A DNA stretch of 29,640 nucleotides from JAWXUE01 sp044432925 (GTDB taxonomy: Bacteria > Bacillota_I > Bacilli_A > Acholeplasmatales > Anaeroplasmataceae), in contig JAWXUE010000016.1 of NCBI GenBank assembly GCA_044432925.1, positions 1-29,640 on the forward strand, read 5' to 3'. Of the stretch, positions 1 to 7,494 are shown piece by piece (within the stretch, counting starts at the first letter, position 1; the number at the start of each line of letters is the position of its first letter). The position numbers were made by a program, and so were the translations under genes. The notes below the pieces were generated by a model, which made no database searches, was not told where the DNA came from, and worked only from the letters and a program-made list of their open reading frames with translations.

Positions 1-487
1 CTTGTAACCCAGTAGCACCAGTTTCACCCTTCATACCTTGAGAACCAGTGTCACCTTTAGGACCTTGAATTCCAGTTTGACCAGTTAACCCTTGAATCCC
101 TTGAATCCCTTGATCTCCACGCTCACCAGTATCCCCTTTAACTCCAGTGTCACCTTGAAGACCTTGAACACCTTGTAAACCTTGATCACCCTTAGGACCT
201 TGAAGTCCTTGTTCTCCTGTTATACCAGTTAAACCTTGAACACCAGGTGCACCTTGAGGACCTATCGTCCCAGCTGGACCAGGAATCCCTTGAGGTCCTT
301 GTTCACCTTTACATCCAGTGTCTCCTTTAGGTCCTCTAACACCTGTGTCTCCACGCTCTCCTTGAATACCTTGGATACCTTGAGGTCCGATTTCTCCATC
401 TTCCCCCTTAGGTCCACGAGGTCCACGAGGTCCTTCTGGTCCAATACAACCACGCTCACCAGTATCTCCTTTTGGCCCCATAGGGCC
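1..487 (-). repeat. Collagen-type coding repeat (54 Gly-X-Y triplets)
   Basis: A nine-base periodic repeat with a GG-starting codon every third codon on the minus strand. It is visibly richer in G and C than the rest of the window because of the Gly, Pro and Gln/Lys/Asp-Thr triplets. No spacer-and-repeat pattern of a CRISPR array is present, and the reading frame is unbroken. Such tracts commonly change length by slippage or recombination, so the triplet number may vary between strains. Confidence 0.85.
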
Positions 488-640
488 TACACAATGATGA
501 TCATGATGACAGTCTCTTACATTGGATAATTCTCTAAACATATTATCTTTAATATCCTTATTAAATCCTCTAGATAAGCCATTATCTATATTTTTATTTA
601 TGTTTTCATCGTTTAGTTCTTTGAAAGTTTTATCTATCAC
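1..640 (-). CDS. Collagen-like (Gly-X-Y) repeat protein, partial; possible spore-surface filament
   Basis: The gene begins with GTG at 640 on the minus strand, five bases after an AAAGGAGTG ribosome binding site (646-654), and runs off the left edge, so only 213 residues are visible. Residues 1-51 are a non-repetitive, hydrophilic head without a signal peptide or membrane segment; it ends in a Cys/His cluster, CHHDHHC (residues 44-50). From Gly52 to the edge there are 54 uninterrupted Gly-X-Y triplets rich in GPK, GDT, GIQ, GER and GPQ, the pattern of a bacterial collagen triple helix. A short head without export signal followed by a collagen stalk is the layout of BclA-type exosporium proteins, which add a globular C-terminal domain; that end lies outside the window. 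The collagen identity is certain; the spore-surface role is inferred from the layout, the sigma-K-like promoter and the spoIVF genes nearby. Confidence 0.88.
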   Translation of the reverse strand, partial: MIDKTFKELNDENINKNIDNGLSRGFNKDIKDNMFRELSNVRDCHHDHHCVGPMGPKGDTGERGCIGPEGPRGPRGPKGEDGEIGPQGIQGIQGERGDTGVRGPKGDTGCKGEQGPQGIPGPAGTIGPQGAPGVQGLTGITGEQGLQGPKGDQGLQGVQGLQGDTGVKGDTGERGDQGIQGIQGLTGQTGIQGPKGDTGSQGMKGETGATGLQ

Positions 641-684
641 TTTGTCACTCCTTTTTTTATAATTGAAGAATTGATCTTCTAATA

Positions 685-711
685 TAATATATGAGTAATA
701 TTTAATAACGT
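685..711 (-). promoter_or_regulatory. Possible sigma-K-type sporulation promoter for the collagen-like gene
   Basis: On the minus strand CATATATTA (685-693) fits the Bacillus sigma-K -10 pattern CATAnnnTA exactly, and an AC dinucleotide (710-711) sits 16 bases upstream, the expected -35 element and spacing. It lies about 45 bases before the GTG start. In AT-rich DNA such a match can arise by chance, and alternative sigma-A-like -10 elements are also possible here. Confidence 0.4.
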
Positions 712-799
712 TTGTATACTTTACACAAAATTAAATATTATTTTTATTAAGTTTATTTTAAGGTTATTATGATATAAATATATAAAGGAGTGGTTTAAA

Positions 800-2215
800 A
801 TGAAAAATAAAATAATTTTATTATCATTACTATCATTGTTAACATTAACTGGTTGTAGTGATAGAGATGCTTATGAAGTACCTGAGTTTCACATTAATAC
901 AGTAGAAGATTTATTAGATGGTAGTAGTATATTTTCAAATAGAGATTTACGTACTTATGATGAAATAGATCAAAGTGATATAACTTATATAAATCTAGAT
1001 GGTCCAGGATTAGAAATAACTCAAGAAGGAATATATGAATTAAGTGGAAACATAAATAATGGACAAATAGTTATTAATGCTACAAGTAGTGATAAAATTC
1101 AATTAATTTTAAATAATCTTACGATTACAAATGATGAGTGTGCTATTTATGTTTATAAAGCTGATAAAGTATTTATAACTTTAAAGGATGATTCAATAAA
1201 TACATTAACATCAACAAACCTAACAGATGATATTGATGGAGTTATTTATTCTAAGGACGATATAACGTTCAATGGATATGGTACATTAAATATTAATTCA
1301 TCTATTCACGGTATAGTAGGAAATGATGATGTTGTATTAGCTCAAGGTATATACAATATAACATCTACTAAACGAGGAATTGATGCTAATGATTCTATTA
1401 GAATTAATGATGGGACTTATAATATAACAAGTGGAAAAGACGCTATTAAAGCAGATGAGGATGATGAATTAAAAGGATTCATTTATGTTAATGATGGAAC
1501 ATTTAATATTAATTCTTTAGAGGATGGATTTGCAGCATCTAATGTGCTTGAAATAATGAATGGTGATTTTAATATTACTACAGGTGGTGGATTTGATGAA
1601 GTATTAAATGATTTAACAGTAGGAGAAGGTTCAGGTGGAGTTACACAACCTACTGATTTATTAACATATACTATGCAATCAATTAGAACTAATGGACTAA
1701 TTATTAGAGATGGAACATTTGATTTTTCTTCATATGAAGATTGTATTCACTCTAATGGTAATTTATTAATTGAAGGTGGGAATATTACATTATTATCAGG
1801 TGATGATGCATTACATGCTGATGATTGTATGCTTATAACAGGTGGTACTATTAATATAACAAATTGCTATGAAGGTATAGAAGCTGACTTTATAACTATA
1901 ACAGACGGAAATATTAAAGTAATTGGATATGATGATGGAATAAATGTTGGGAGTGACGAAGGAGTATTAACAATTTCAGGTGGGACGATTTATGTTTCTA
2001 CAAAAGGAGACTGTATTGATTCAAATGGAGACTTTGTTATGACTGGTGGTAATGTTACTTTATTTAGTGAAGCTATTTACACAATGGGTGACTATGCTAT
2101 TGATGTCAGTGGGGTTGTAACATTTACAGGTGGTACAATTGTTGATGAAAATGGTGATGATATTGATCCTACAAAATCAAATTCTACAAGTAATAGTAGA
2201 CCTGGCAGATTTTAA
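800..2215 (+). CDS. Lipoprotein with Cthe_2159-type (DUF4353) carbohydrate-binding beta-helix
   Basis: The 471-residue product has an N-terminal lipoprotein signal (hydrophobic stretch, lipobox LTGC with the lipidated Cys at 19), so it should be anchored on the outer face of the cytoplasmic membrane. From about residue 65 to 450 it carries irregular repeats such as GGTINITNCYEGIEAD and DGTYNITSGKDAI, alternating short hydrophobic strands with Gly/Asp/Asn turns. This is the signature of the 'carbohydrate-binding domain-containing' family related to Cthe_2159, a parallel beta-helix known to bind calcium and acidic polysaccharides. The tail is Ser/Asn/Pro-rich. Start: ATG 800 after AAAGGAGTGG (784-793). 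A weak TATGAT (768-773) may be its -10 element. No CotH, VTC or DUF4956 gene, frequent companions of the family, is adjacent. The ligand is unknown. Confidence 0.8.
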   Translation: MKNKIILLSLLSLLTLTGCSDRDAYEVPEFHINTVEDLLDGSSIFSNRDLRTYDEIDQSDITYINLDGPGLEITQEGIYELSGNINNGQIVINATSSDKIQLILNNLTITNDECAIYVYKADKVFITLKDDSINTLTSTNLTDDIDGVIYSKDDITFNGYGTLNINSSIHGIVGNDDVVLAQGIYNITSTKRGIDANDSIRINDGTYNITSGKDAIKADEDDELKGFIYVNDGTFNINSLEDGFAASNVLEIMNGDFNITTGGGFDEVLNDLTVGEGSGGVTQPTDLLTYTMQSIRTNGLIIRDGTFDFSSYEDCIHSNGNLLIEGGNITLLSGDDALHADDCMLITGGTINITNCYEGIEADFITITDGNIKVIGYDDGINVGSDEGVLTISGGTIYVSTKGDCIDSNGDFVMTGGNVTLFSEAIYTMGDYAIDVSGVVTFTGGTIVDENGDDIDPTKSNSTSNSRPGRF

Positions 2216-2257
2216 GAATATATATTTAAACTATATCTTTTAAAAATATAATAACAT

Positions 2258-2266
2258 TGATATAAT
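2258..2266 (+). promoter_or_regulatory. Extended -10 promoter element
   Basis: TGATATAAT matches the extended -10 consensus TGnTATAAT, 19 bases before the SUFU-domain start codon; no convincing -35 box (TTTTAA at 17-base spacing). Confidence 0.4.
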
Positions 2267-2284
2267 TAAAATGGAGGTGTTAAA

Positions 2285-2953
2285 ATGAACTTAAAAGAAT
2301 TTAAATTAAAAGTAGAACAAGAAGATGATTGGGCACCAGGTTGGGAAGCAATTGAAAATGCATTTTCAAAAAAATATGATAAAGAACCTCTTCATTATGT
2401 TTGCACTCTTCATGCATCTATGGGTGGAAATGATTTTTTAAACGGTACATCTATTTATCAAAATGAATCACAAGAACATTTAGTTACATTTGGTATGAGT
2501 GAATTATTTGTTGATGAAGAATGTTTTGGTGATGAATATAGTGGATGGGGATATGAAATGACTGCTAAATGGTCAAGTGATAAAGATCAATCTGTGTATA
2601 GACCTTTTTTTAATCATTTAGTACATCACTTTGCTAGATATACATTTACACAAAGTGCAGATTTTAGTGATGGCCATGTTGTTATTTGTAATGTAGCAAA
2701 TCATTTAAATAATTTAGGGATAAAAGCAGAGTCAAACATTGCAGCATTTGTATCAGTGTATGATACAGAAATAGAAACATTAAATACTTGTTATGGCGAA
2801 GTAATGATGCTGCAATTAATAGGATTAACACATGAGGAATTAGAGTTAGTAAGAGAAGATATGTTTAATGCATATTTAATTACTGAAAAAATTAGAAAAG
2901 ATAACCCATTATTATTAAATGATTTACTAAGAAAAAAATCATATTTATTATAA
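2285..2953 (+). CDS. Suppressor-of-fused (SUFU) domain protein
   Basis: This 222-residue soluble protein matches the bacterial SUFU domain family. It has a WAPGWEAIE-like head, the core segment LVTFGMSELF (about residues 67-76), the aromatic GWGYEMT strand soon after, and a C-terminal SUFU-like region with QLIGLTHEELELV. No signal peptide or membrane helix is visible. In bacteria SUFU-domain proteins occur as immunity proteins of polymorphic toxin systems or as free-standing proteins of unknown role; no toxin gene lies beside it here. Start ATG 2285 follows GGAGGTG (2273-2279). It is followed by a good terminator, so it forms a short transcription unit, alone or with the lipoprotein gene upstream. 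The family assignment is fairly firm; the function is not known. Confidence 0.75.
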   Translation: MNLKEFKLKVEQEDDWAPGWEAIENAFSKKYDKEPLHYVCTLHASMGGNDFLNGTSIYQNESQEHLVTFGMSELFVDEECFGDEYSGWGYEMTAKWSSDKDQSVYRPFFNHLVHHFARYTFTQSADFSDGHVVICNVANHLNNLGIKAESNIAAFVSVYDTEIETLNTCYGEVMMLQLIGLTHEELELVREDMFNAYLITEKIRKDNPLLLNDLLRKKSYLL

Positions 2954-2960
2954 TTAAATT

Positions 2961-2998
2961 AATACAAAGAGATAACATTATTTCTTTGTATTTTTTTT
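2961..2998 (+). terminator. Rho-independent terminator after the SUFU gene
   Basis: Ten-base-pair perfect stem AATACAAAGA / TCTTTGTATT (2961-2970 with 2983-2992), 12-base loop, then a T run to 2998. Confidence 0.8.
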
Positions 2999-3017
2999 AG
3001 GTAAAGATTGGAAATCC

Positions 3018-3046
3018 TTTATAAAAAATATAAAGTATTGTATAAT
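3018..3046 (+). promoter_or_regulatory. ptsI: Sigma-A-type promoter of ptsI
   Basis: TTTATA (3018-3023), 17-base spacer, TATAAT (3041-3046), 33 bases before the ptsI start codon. The -35 matches the consensus at four of six positions. Confidence 0.5.
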
Positions 3047-3079
3047 TAAAATAAAGATTTAATTTCAAGGAGTACTAAT

Positions 3080-4783
3080 ATGATAAAAGCAATAGCAGTA
3101 AGCGAAGGAATAGTAATAAGTAAAGTTTTTAAAATTGATGGGTTAAATTTAAAAATAAAAAGAAAATATATTAGTGATACTCAAAAAGAAATAAAAAGAT
3201 TTGAAGAAAGTGTTGTATACTCTTCAAATCAAATAGAGATTTTAAGACAAACAGCTTTAAAAAGATTTGGTTCTGATAAAGCTGAAATATTTGAAGCTCA
3301 TCTATTAGTGATACAAGACCCAGAATTATACAATCAAGTTAAAAATTTAATAATAGAAGAAAAAGTAACAGCAGAATATGCTTTACTTAAAGTTAGAAAT
3401 AATTTTATTGATATATTTAGTGCTATGGAAGATAACACTTATATGCAAGAGCGTGCATTTGATATAAAAGATACAACAAATAGAGCTCTTGCTTATTTAA
3501 CAAATCAAAAGTATGCAGATTTATTAAATATAAAAGAAGAAGTTATTATAATAGCAAATGATTTATCACCTAGTGAAACTGTATTATTAGATAAAAAATA
3601 TGTTAAAGGTATAATTACTAATATTGGTGGTAGAACTTCACATGCAGCTATTATTACAAGAAGTTTAAGTATACCTTGTATAGTTGGTGCAAATGATATT
3701 ACTAATAAATGTGTTGATAATGATGTTGTAGTTTTAGATGCTATTGAAGGGAAAATATTTATTAATCCAAGTGATATATTAATCAATGAATATAATGAAA
3801 AAATAACAGGATATAATGAACATTTAGAAATAGTTAAACAATATAAAGATAAACAAACAATAACTAAAGATAATCATAAAATAAAAATTTGTGCTAATAT
3901 TGAGGGGACAAGAGATTTATCTAAAGTAATAAATTATGGTGCTGAAGGAATAGGTTTATTTAGAACAGAATTTATTTATATGGAAAATATGAGTTTACCT
4001 ACAGAAGAAGAACAATTTAAAATATATAAAGATGTATTATCATCTACTACAAATTCAGTTATTATGAGAACACTAGATATAGGTGGAGATAAAAATTTAC
4101 CTTATTTAAACTTAGATGAAGAAATAAACCCAGCCCTAGGTTATAGAGCAATAAGAATGTGTTTAGATAAAAAAGAATTATTTAAAACACAACTTAGAGC
4201 TTTACTAAGAGCAAGTATATATGGAGAATTAAAAATAATGTTTCCTATGATTTCTTTAGTAGAGGAATTATTTGAAGCAAAACAATTATTAAAAGAAGTA
4301 GAATTAGAATTAATAAAAGAAGGTTTTGAAATTAAAGAATATCAAGTAGGAATGACAGTAGAAGTACCTTCGGCTGCAATACTAGCAGATCACTTTGCTA
4401 AACATATAGATTTCTTTAGTATAGGTACAAATGATTTAATTCAATATACATTTGCTGCTGATAGATTAAATCAAAAAGTTTCTTATTTTTACCAACCTCT
4501 ACACCCAAGTGTTTTAAGGTTAATAAAATATGTTATTGATTGTGCGCATAAAGAAAATAAAATAGTTGCAATGTGTGGAGAAGCAGCATCAGATATCAAT
4601 GTAATACCTATTTTAGTAGGGTTTGGATTAGATGAATTTAGTATGTCTCCTGCTTTAATCCCAGCATCTAGATTCTTAATATCTAAACTAAATAAAAATG
4701 AATTATCGAAATTATCTAATCAATTTTTATTATGCGAAACAAGCGAAGAGGTAATGGGTTTAATAACTGAAAAGTTTAAATAA
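3080..4783 (+). CDS. ptsI: Phosphoenolpyruvate-protein phosphotransferase (PTS enzyme I)
   Basis: Cytoplasmic enzyme I transfers the phosphate of phosphoenolpyruvate to HPr, the first step of PTS sugar uptake. The 567 residues are close to the family's usual length of about 570. Visible parts: N-terminal swivelling domain with the phosphorylated histidine in GGRTSHAAI (His188), then the PEP-binding barrel with GLFRTEF, IMRTLDIGGDK, the MTVEVPSAA strand, FSIGTNDLIQYT and the MCGEAASD segment with the catalytic Cys. Nothing is missing. Start ATG 3080 after AAGGAG (3067-3072). It is monocistronic, with its own promoter and terminator; ptsH, its usual upstream partner, is not next to it. Confidence 0.97.
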   Translation: MIKAIAVSEGIVISKVFKIDGLNLKIKRKYISDTQKEIKRFEESVVYSSNQIEILRQTALKRFGSDKAEIFEAHLLVIQDPELYNQVKNLIIEEKVTAEYALLKVRNNFIDIFSAMEDNTYMQERAFDIKDTTNRALAYLTNQKYADLLNIKEEVIIIANDLSPSETVLLDKKYVKGIITNIGGRTSHAAIITRSLSIPCIVGANDITNKCVDNDVVVLDAIEGKIFINPSDILINEYNEKITGYNEHLEIVKQYKDKQTITKDNHKIKICANIEGTRDLSKVINYGAEGIGLFRTEFIYMENMSLPTEEEQFKIYKDVLSSTTNSVIMRTLDIGGDKNLPYLNLDEEINPALGYRAIRMCLDKKELFKTQLRALLRASIYGELKIMFPMISLVEELFEAKQLLKEVELELIKEGFEIKEYQVGMTVEVPSAAILADHFAKHIDFFSIGTNDLIQYTFAADRLNQKVSYFYQPLHPSVLRLIKYVIDCAHKENKIVAMCGEAASDINVIPILVGFGLDEFSMSPALIPASRFLISKLNKNELSKLSNQFLLCETSEEVMGLITEKFK

Positions 4784-4823
4784 ACGTCGTAACAAAGACA
4801 AATATTATAAAATATAAAACAAT

Positions 4824-4868
4824 AAAATCTTTAATTATAATAATAGTAATTAAGGATTTTTTCTTTTT
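4824..4868 (+). terminator. Rho-independent terminator of ptsI
   Basis: Fourteen-pair stem (4824-4837 with 4847-4860, one G-U pair), nine-base loop, then TTCTTTTT. The rest of the 4784-5024 intergenic stretch shows only AT-rich DNA and the promoter listed separately. Confidence 0.8.
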
Positions 4869-4947
4869 ATTAAAACAACTTATTTAATAGTTATTAAAAT
4901 TAAAAATTAATGAGTTTTAGTAGGTGATATTTAAAAGAGTCAATTTG

Positions 4948-4976
4948 TTGAAACCTGTTGATATTTATGTTATAAT
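4948..4976 (+). promoter_or_regulatory. Strong sigma-A promoter of the activase operon
   Basis: TTGAAA (4948-4953), 17-base spacer, extended -10 TGTTATAAT (4968-4976): close to ideal for the housekeeping sigma factor, 48 bases before the first start codon. Confidence 0.75.
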
Positions 4977-5024
4977 ATGCAAGATGTATATTAAAAAAAT
5001 AATATAGGTAAAGAGGTAAGAATT

Positions 5025-7493
5025 ATGATGCGAATTGGATTAGATGTTGGGTCGACAACAATAAAATGTGTAGTAGTAAATGAAAAGAATGAAATAGTAT
5101 TTAAAGACTATCAAAGACACTTTGCACAAATAGCAGAAAAAATAAAAGAATTTTACAATGTTATTATTGAAAAATTCCCTAATGAAAAAGAAATTTCAAT
5201 GAGAATAAGTGGTTCTGCTGGGATGGGTCTTGCTACAGATTTAGGTATTCCTTTTGTACAAGAAGTTTATGCTACTAGATTAGCTGTTAAAACATTATTA
5301 CCAGAAACTGACACAGTAATAGAGTTAGGTGGAGAAGATGCTAAAATCTTATTCATTTCTAATACTATGGAAGTAAGAATGAATGGTACTTGTGCGGGTG
5401 GTACAGGTGCATTCGTAGATCAAATGTCTACTTTATTAAAAGTTACTCCTACAGAAATGAACGAGTTAGCTAAAAAACAAGAAAAAATTTATACAATTGC
5501 TTCACGTTGTGGAGTATTTGCTAAATCAGATATTCAACCTTTATTAAATCAAGGTGCTAAAAAAGAAGATATTTCAGCAAGTGTATTTTGCGCTGTAGTT
5601 AACCAAACTATCGGTGGATTATCACAAGGTAGAAAAATTGAAGGTAATGTAGTTTATTTAGGTGGTCCTTTAACATTCTTTGGAGAATTAAGAAATCAAT
5701 TTGACTTAGCATTAAATTTAAAAGGATTCTTACCAGAAGATTCTTTATATTATGTTTCATTTGGTACAGCAATTGCTAAAGAAGATAAAACATTTGATGT
5801 TAATGAATTAAAAAAAGCATTAAATGGTTATAAAGCAGTTGGTGAATATAATAGTTGTCCTGCTTTATTTAAAGATGAAGCTGAATTTAAAGAATTTAGT
5901 GATAGACATAAAATTAATGAAGAAATAGAAATAAGTCCTTTAAAAGGAAAAGCATATATTGGTATTGACGCTGGGAGTACAACACTTAAAGGTGTAGTTA
6001 TTGGTGAGGATGAAAAAATTGCTCATTATAAATATATTTCAAATGGTGGTAACCCTGTTTCTTTAGTTAAAGAATTTTTAACTGAAGTATATGAAAAATT
6101 TCCAGATATAGTTGTAGCTGGATTTGGTACAACTGGTTATGGTGAAACTATTGTTAAAAATGCATTCTTAGCTGATAAAGGTGTTGTAGAAACTTTAGCT
6201 CACTTCACAGCTGCTAAGAAATTTAATCCTAATGTTGATTTCATTATTGATATTGGTGGTCAAGATATAAAATGTTTTAAAATTAGAAATAAAACAATTG
6301 ATAATATCTTCTTAAATGAAGCATGTTCTTCAGGTTGTGGTTCGTTTCTACAAACATTCGCTGGTGCATTAGGTCAAGATATAGAAGACTTCTCTAAAAA
6401 AGGATTATTTGCTGATAAACCTGTTGAGTTAGGTTCTAGATGTACAGTATTTATGAATTCATCTGTTAAACAAGCTCAAAAAGATGGTGCATCTATTGAA
6501 AATATTTCTGCTGGGTTATCTATTTCAGTAGTGAAAAATGCTTTATACAAAGTAGTAAGAATTGCTAATCCTAGTGAATTAGGTTCTAACATAGTTGTAC
6601 AAGGTGGTACATTCTTAAATGATGCTGTATTAAGAGCATTTGAAAAAGAATTAAATTTAAAAGTAGTAAGACCAAATATCGCTGGATTAATGGGTGCTTA
6701 TGGAGCTGCTTTATATACTAAAGANNNNNNNNNNNNNNNNNNNNNNNNNNNNNNNNNNNNNNNNNNNNNNNNNNNNNNNNNNNNNNNNNNNNNNNNNNNN
6801 NNNNNNNNNNNNNNNNNNNNNNNNTGTCCTGTAGTAGCTTATTACCCAGAGGTTATTGATGCTAATGTTGATTTAAATAAATTATTAATAAAAGATTATT
6901 TAGGGATACATTTAGAAAAATATTTCCCTACTAAAATGACTGAAGTTTTAAATAAATATTATAAAGATGTAAAATTAAAAGAAGTAACTAAAGCTGCTAA
7001 AGCAGGTTATGCTGCATATGAAGAGTTTATGGTTAAAATAAGAAATAAAGGTAAAGAATTATTAGCAATTGCTAAAGAAAAAGATATGCCTATTATTGTT
7101 TTAGCTGGTAGACCTTATCACTTAGATTCAGAAATTAATCATGGTGTAGATCAATTAATTTGTGAGAGTGGTGCTGTATTAGTTACTGAAGATTCAATTT
7201 CAGATTTAAATAAAAATAAAGTAGATATAACTGTATTAAACCAGTGGACATATCATGCTAGATTATATGATGCTGCTCAGTATATTGCTGATAGTGGAGA
7301 TAACTCTATTAATTTAGTTCAATTAGTTTCATTTGGTTGTGGTATTGATGCTGTAACAACAGATGCAGTAAGAGGTATCTTAGAATCAAAAGGTAAAATT
7401 TATACTCAATTAAAAATTGATGAGATAACAAATTTAGGTGCAATTAAAATAAGATTAAGAAGTTTATTTGCAGCAACAGGAATGGGAGAATAA
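5025..7493 (+). CDS. 2-hydroxyacyl-CoA dehydratase activase-like protein (two ASKHA domains + DUF2229), interrupted by assembly gap
   Basis: The protein carries two tandem BadF/BadG-type ATPase domains of the ASKHA fold. The first starts at RIGLDVGSTTIK, with the Cys of its iron-sulfur site in NGTCAGGTGAF. The second starts at YIGIDAGSTTLK (about residue 310), with NEACSSGCGSFLQ and SRCTVF. Such activases use ATP to inject an electron into iron-sulfur dehydratases. After a run of 100 Ns the frame resumes at CPVVAYYPEV and continues with a DUF2229-type segment (VLAGRPYHLD, GCGIDAV). Relatives of this multidomain type are about 1,400 residues and contain a CxxC-type cluster segment between ALYTK and CPVV, so roughly 200 residues are probably hidden in the gap, and frame continuity across it is not proven. 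Start ATG 5025 after GAGGT. The C-terminal part of the usual single polypeptide is the next gene. Substrate unknown. Confidence 0.85.
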   Translation: MMRIGLDVGSTTIKCVVVNEKNEIVFKDYQRHFAQIAEKIKEFYNVIIEKFPNEKEISMRISGSAGMGLATDLGIPFVQEVYATRLAVKTLLPETDTVIELGGEDAKILFISNTMEVRMNGTCAGGTGAFVDQMSTLLKVTPTEMNELAKKQEKIYTIASRCGVFAKSDIQPLLNQGAKKEDISASVFCAVVNQTIGGLSQGRKIEGNVVYLGGPLTFFGELRNQFDLALNLKGFLPEDSLYYVSFGTAIAKEDKTFDVNELKKALNGYKAVGEYNSCPALFKDEAEFKEFSDRHKINEEIEISPLKGKAYIGIDAGSTTLKGVVIGEDEKIAHYKYISNGGNPVSLVKEFLTEVYEKFPDIVVAGFGTTGYGETIVKNAFLADKGVVETLAHFTAAKKFNPNVDFIIDIGGQDIKCFKIRNKTIDNIFLNEACSSGCGSFLQTFAGALGQDIEDFSKKGLFADKPVELGSRCTVFMNSSVKQAQKDGASIENISAGLSISVVKNALYKVVRIANPSELGSNIVVQGGTFLNDAVLRAFEKELNLKVVRPNIAGLMGAYGAALYTKXXXXXXXXXXXXXXXXXXXXXXXXXXXXXXXXXXCPVVAYYPEVIDANVDLNKLLIKDYLGIHLEKYFPTKMTEVLNKYYKDVKLKEVTKAAKAGYAAYEEFMVKIRNKGKELLAIAKEKDMPIIVLAGRPYHLDSEINHGVDQLICESGAVLVTEDSISDLNKNKVDITVLNQWTYHARLYDAAQYIADSGDNSINLVQLVSFGCGIDAVTTDAVRGILESKGKIYTQLKIDEITNLGAIKIRLRSLFAATGMGE
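6725..6824. other. Assembly gap (100 Ns) inside the activase gene
   Basis: Exactly 100 undetermined bases, the conventional size for a gap of unknown length. It separates the second ATPase domain from the DUF2229 part of the coding sequence; the true length is probably several hundred bases. Confidence 0.95.
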
Positions 7494-7494
7494 T

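Noticed and set aside
262..459. Minus-strand 65-codon frame within the collagen gene
   Set aside because: It is another frame of the Gly-X-Y repeat; the frame beginning at 640 is the coherent one.
1..487. Possible CRISPR or tandem DNA repeat array
   Set aside because: The repetition follows the Gly-X-Y codon period and has no repeat-spacer structure.
236..529. Plus-strand reading frame of 97 codons opposite the collagen gene
   Set aside because: Ser/Thr/Arg-rich product caused by the periodic repeat on the other strand; no ribosome binding site.
2216..2248. Terminator after the lipoprotein gene
   Set aside because: Only a weak, bulged AT stem near 2214-2242 with a short T run; it cannot be told from AT-rich background.
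3505..3786. Minus-strand frame inside ptsI; likewise 9143-9331, 14424-14615, 14735-14953, 15764-16060, 17771-18028 and 27378-27581
   Set aside because: Antisense frames in AT-rich coding DNA without ribosome binding sites, covered by convincing genes on the plus strand.
7468..7494. Earlier start for the COG3581-type gene, overlapping the activase
   Set aside because: No ribosome binding site; ATG 7495 has GGGAG at good spacing and matches the family's start.
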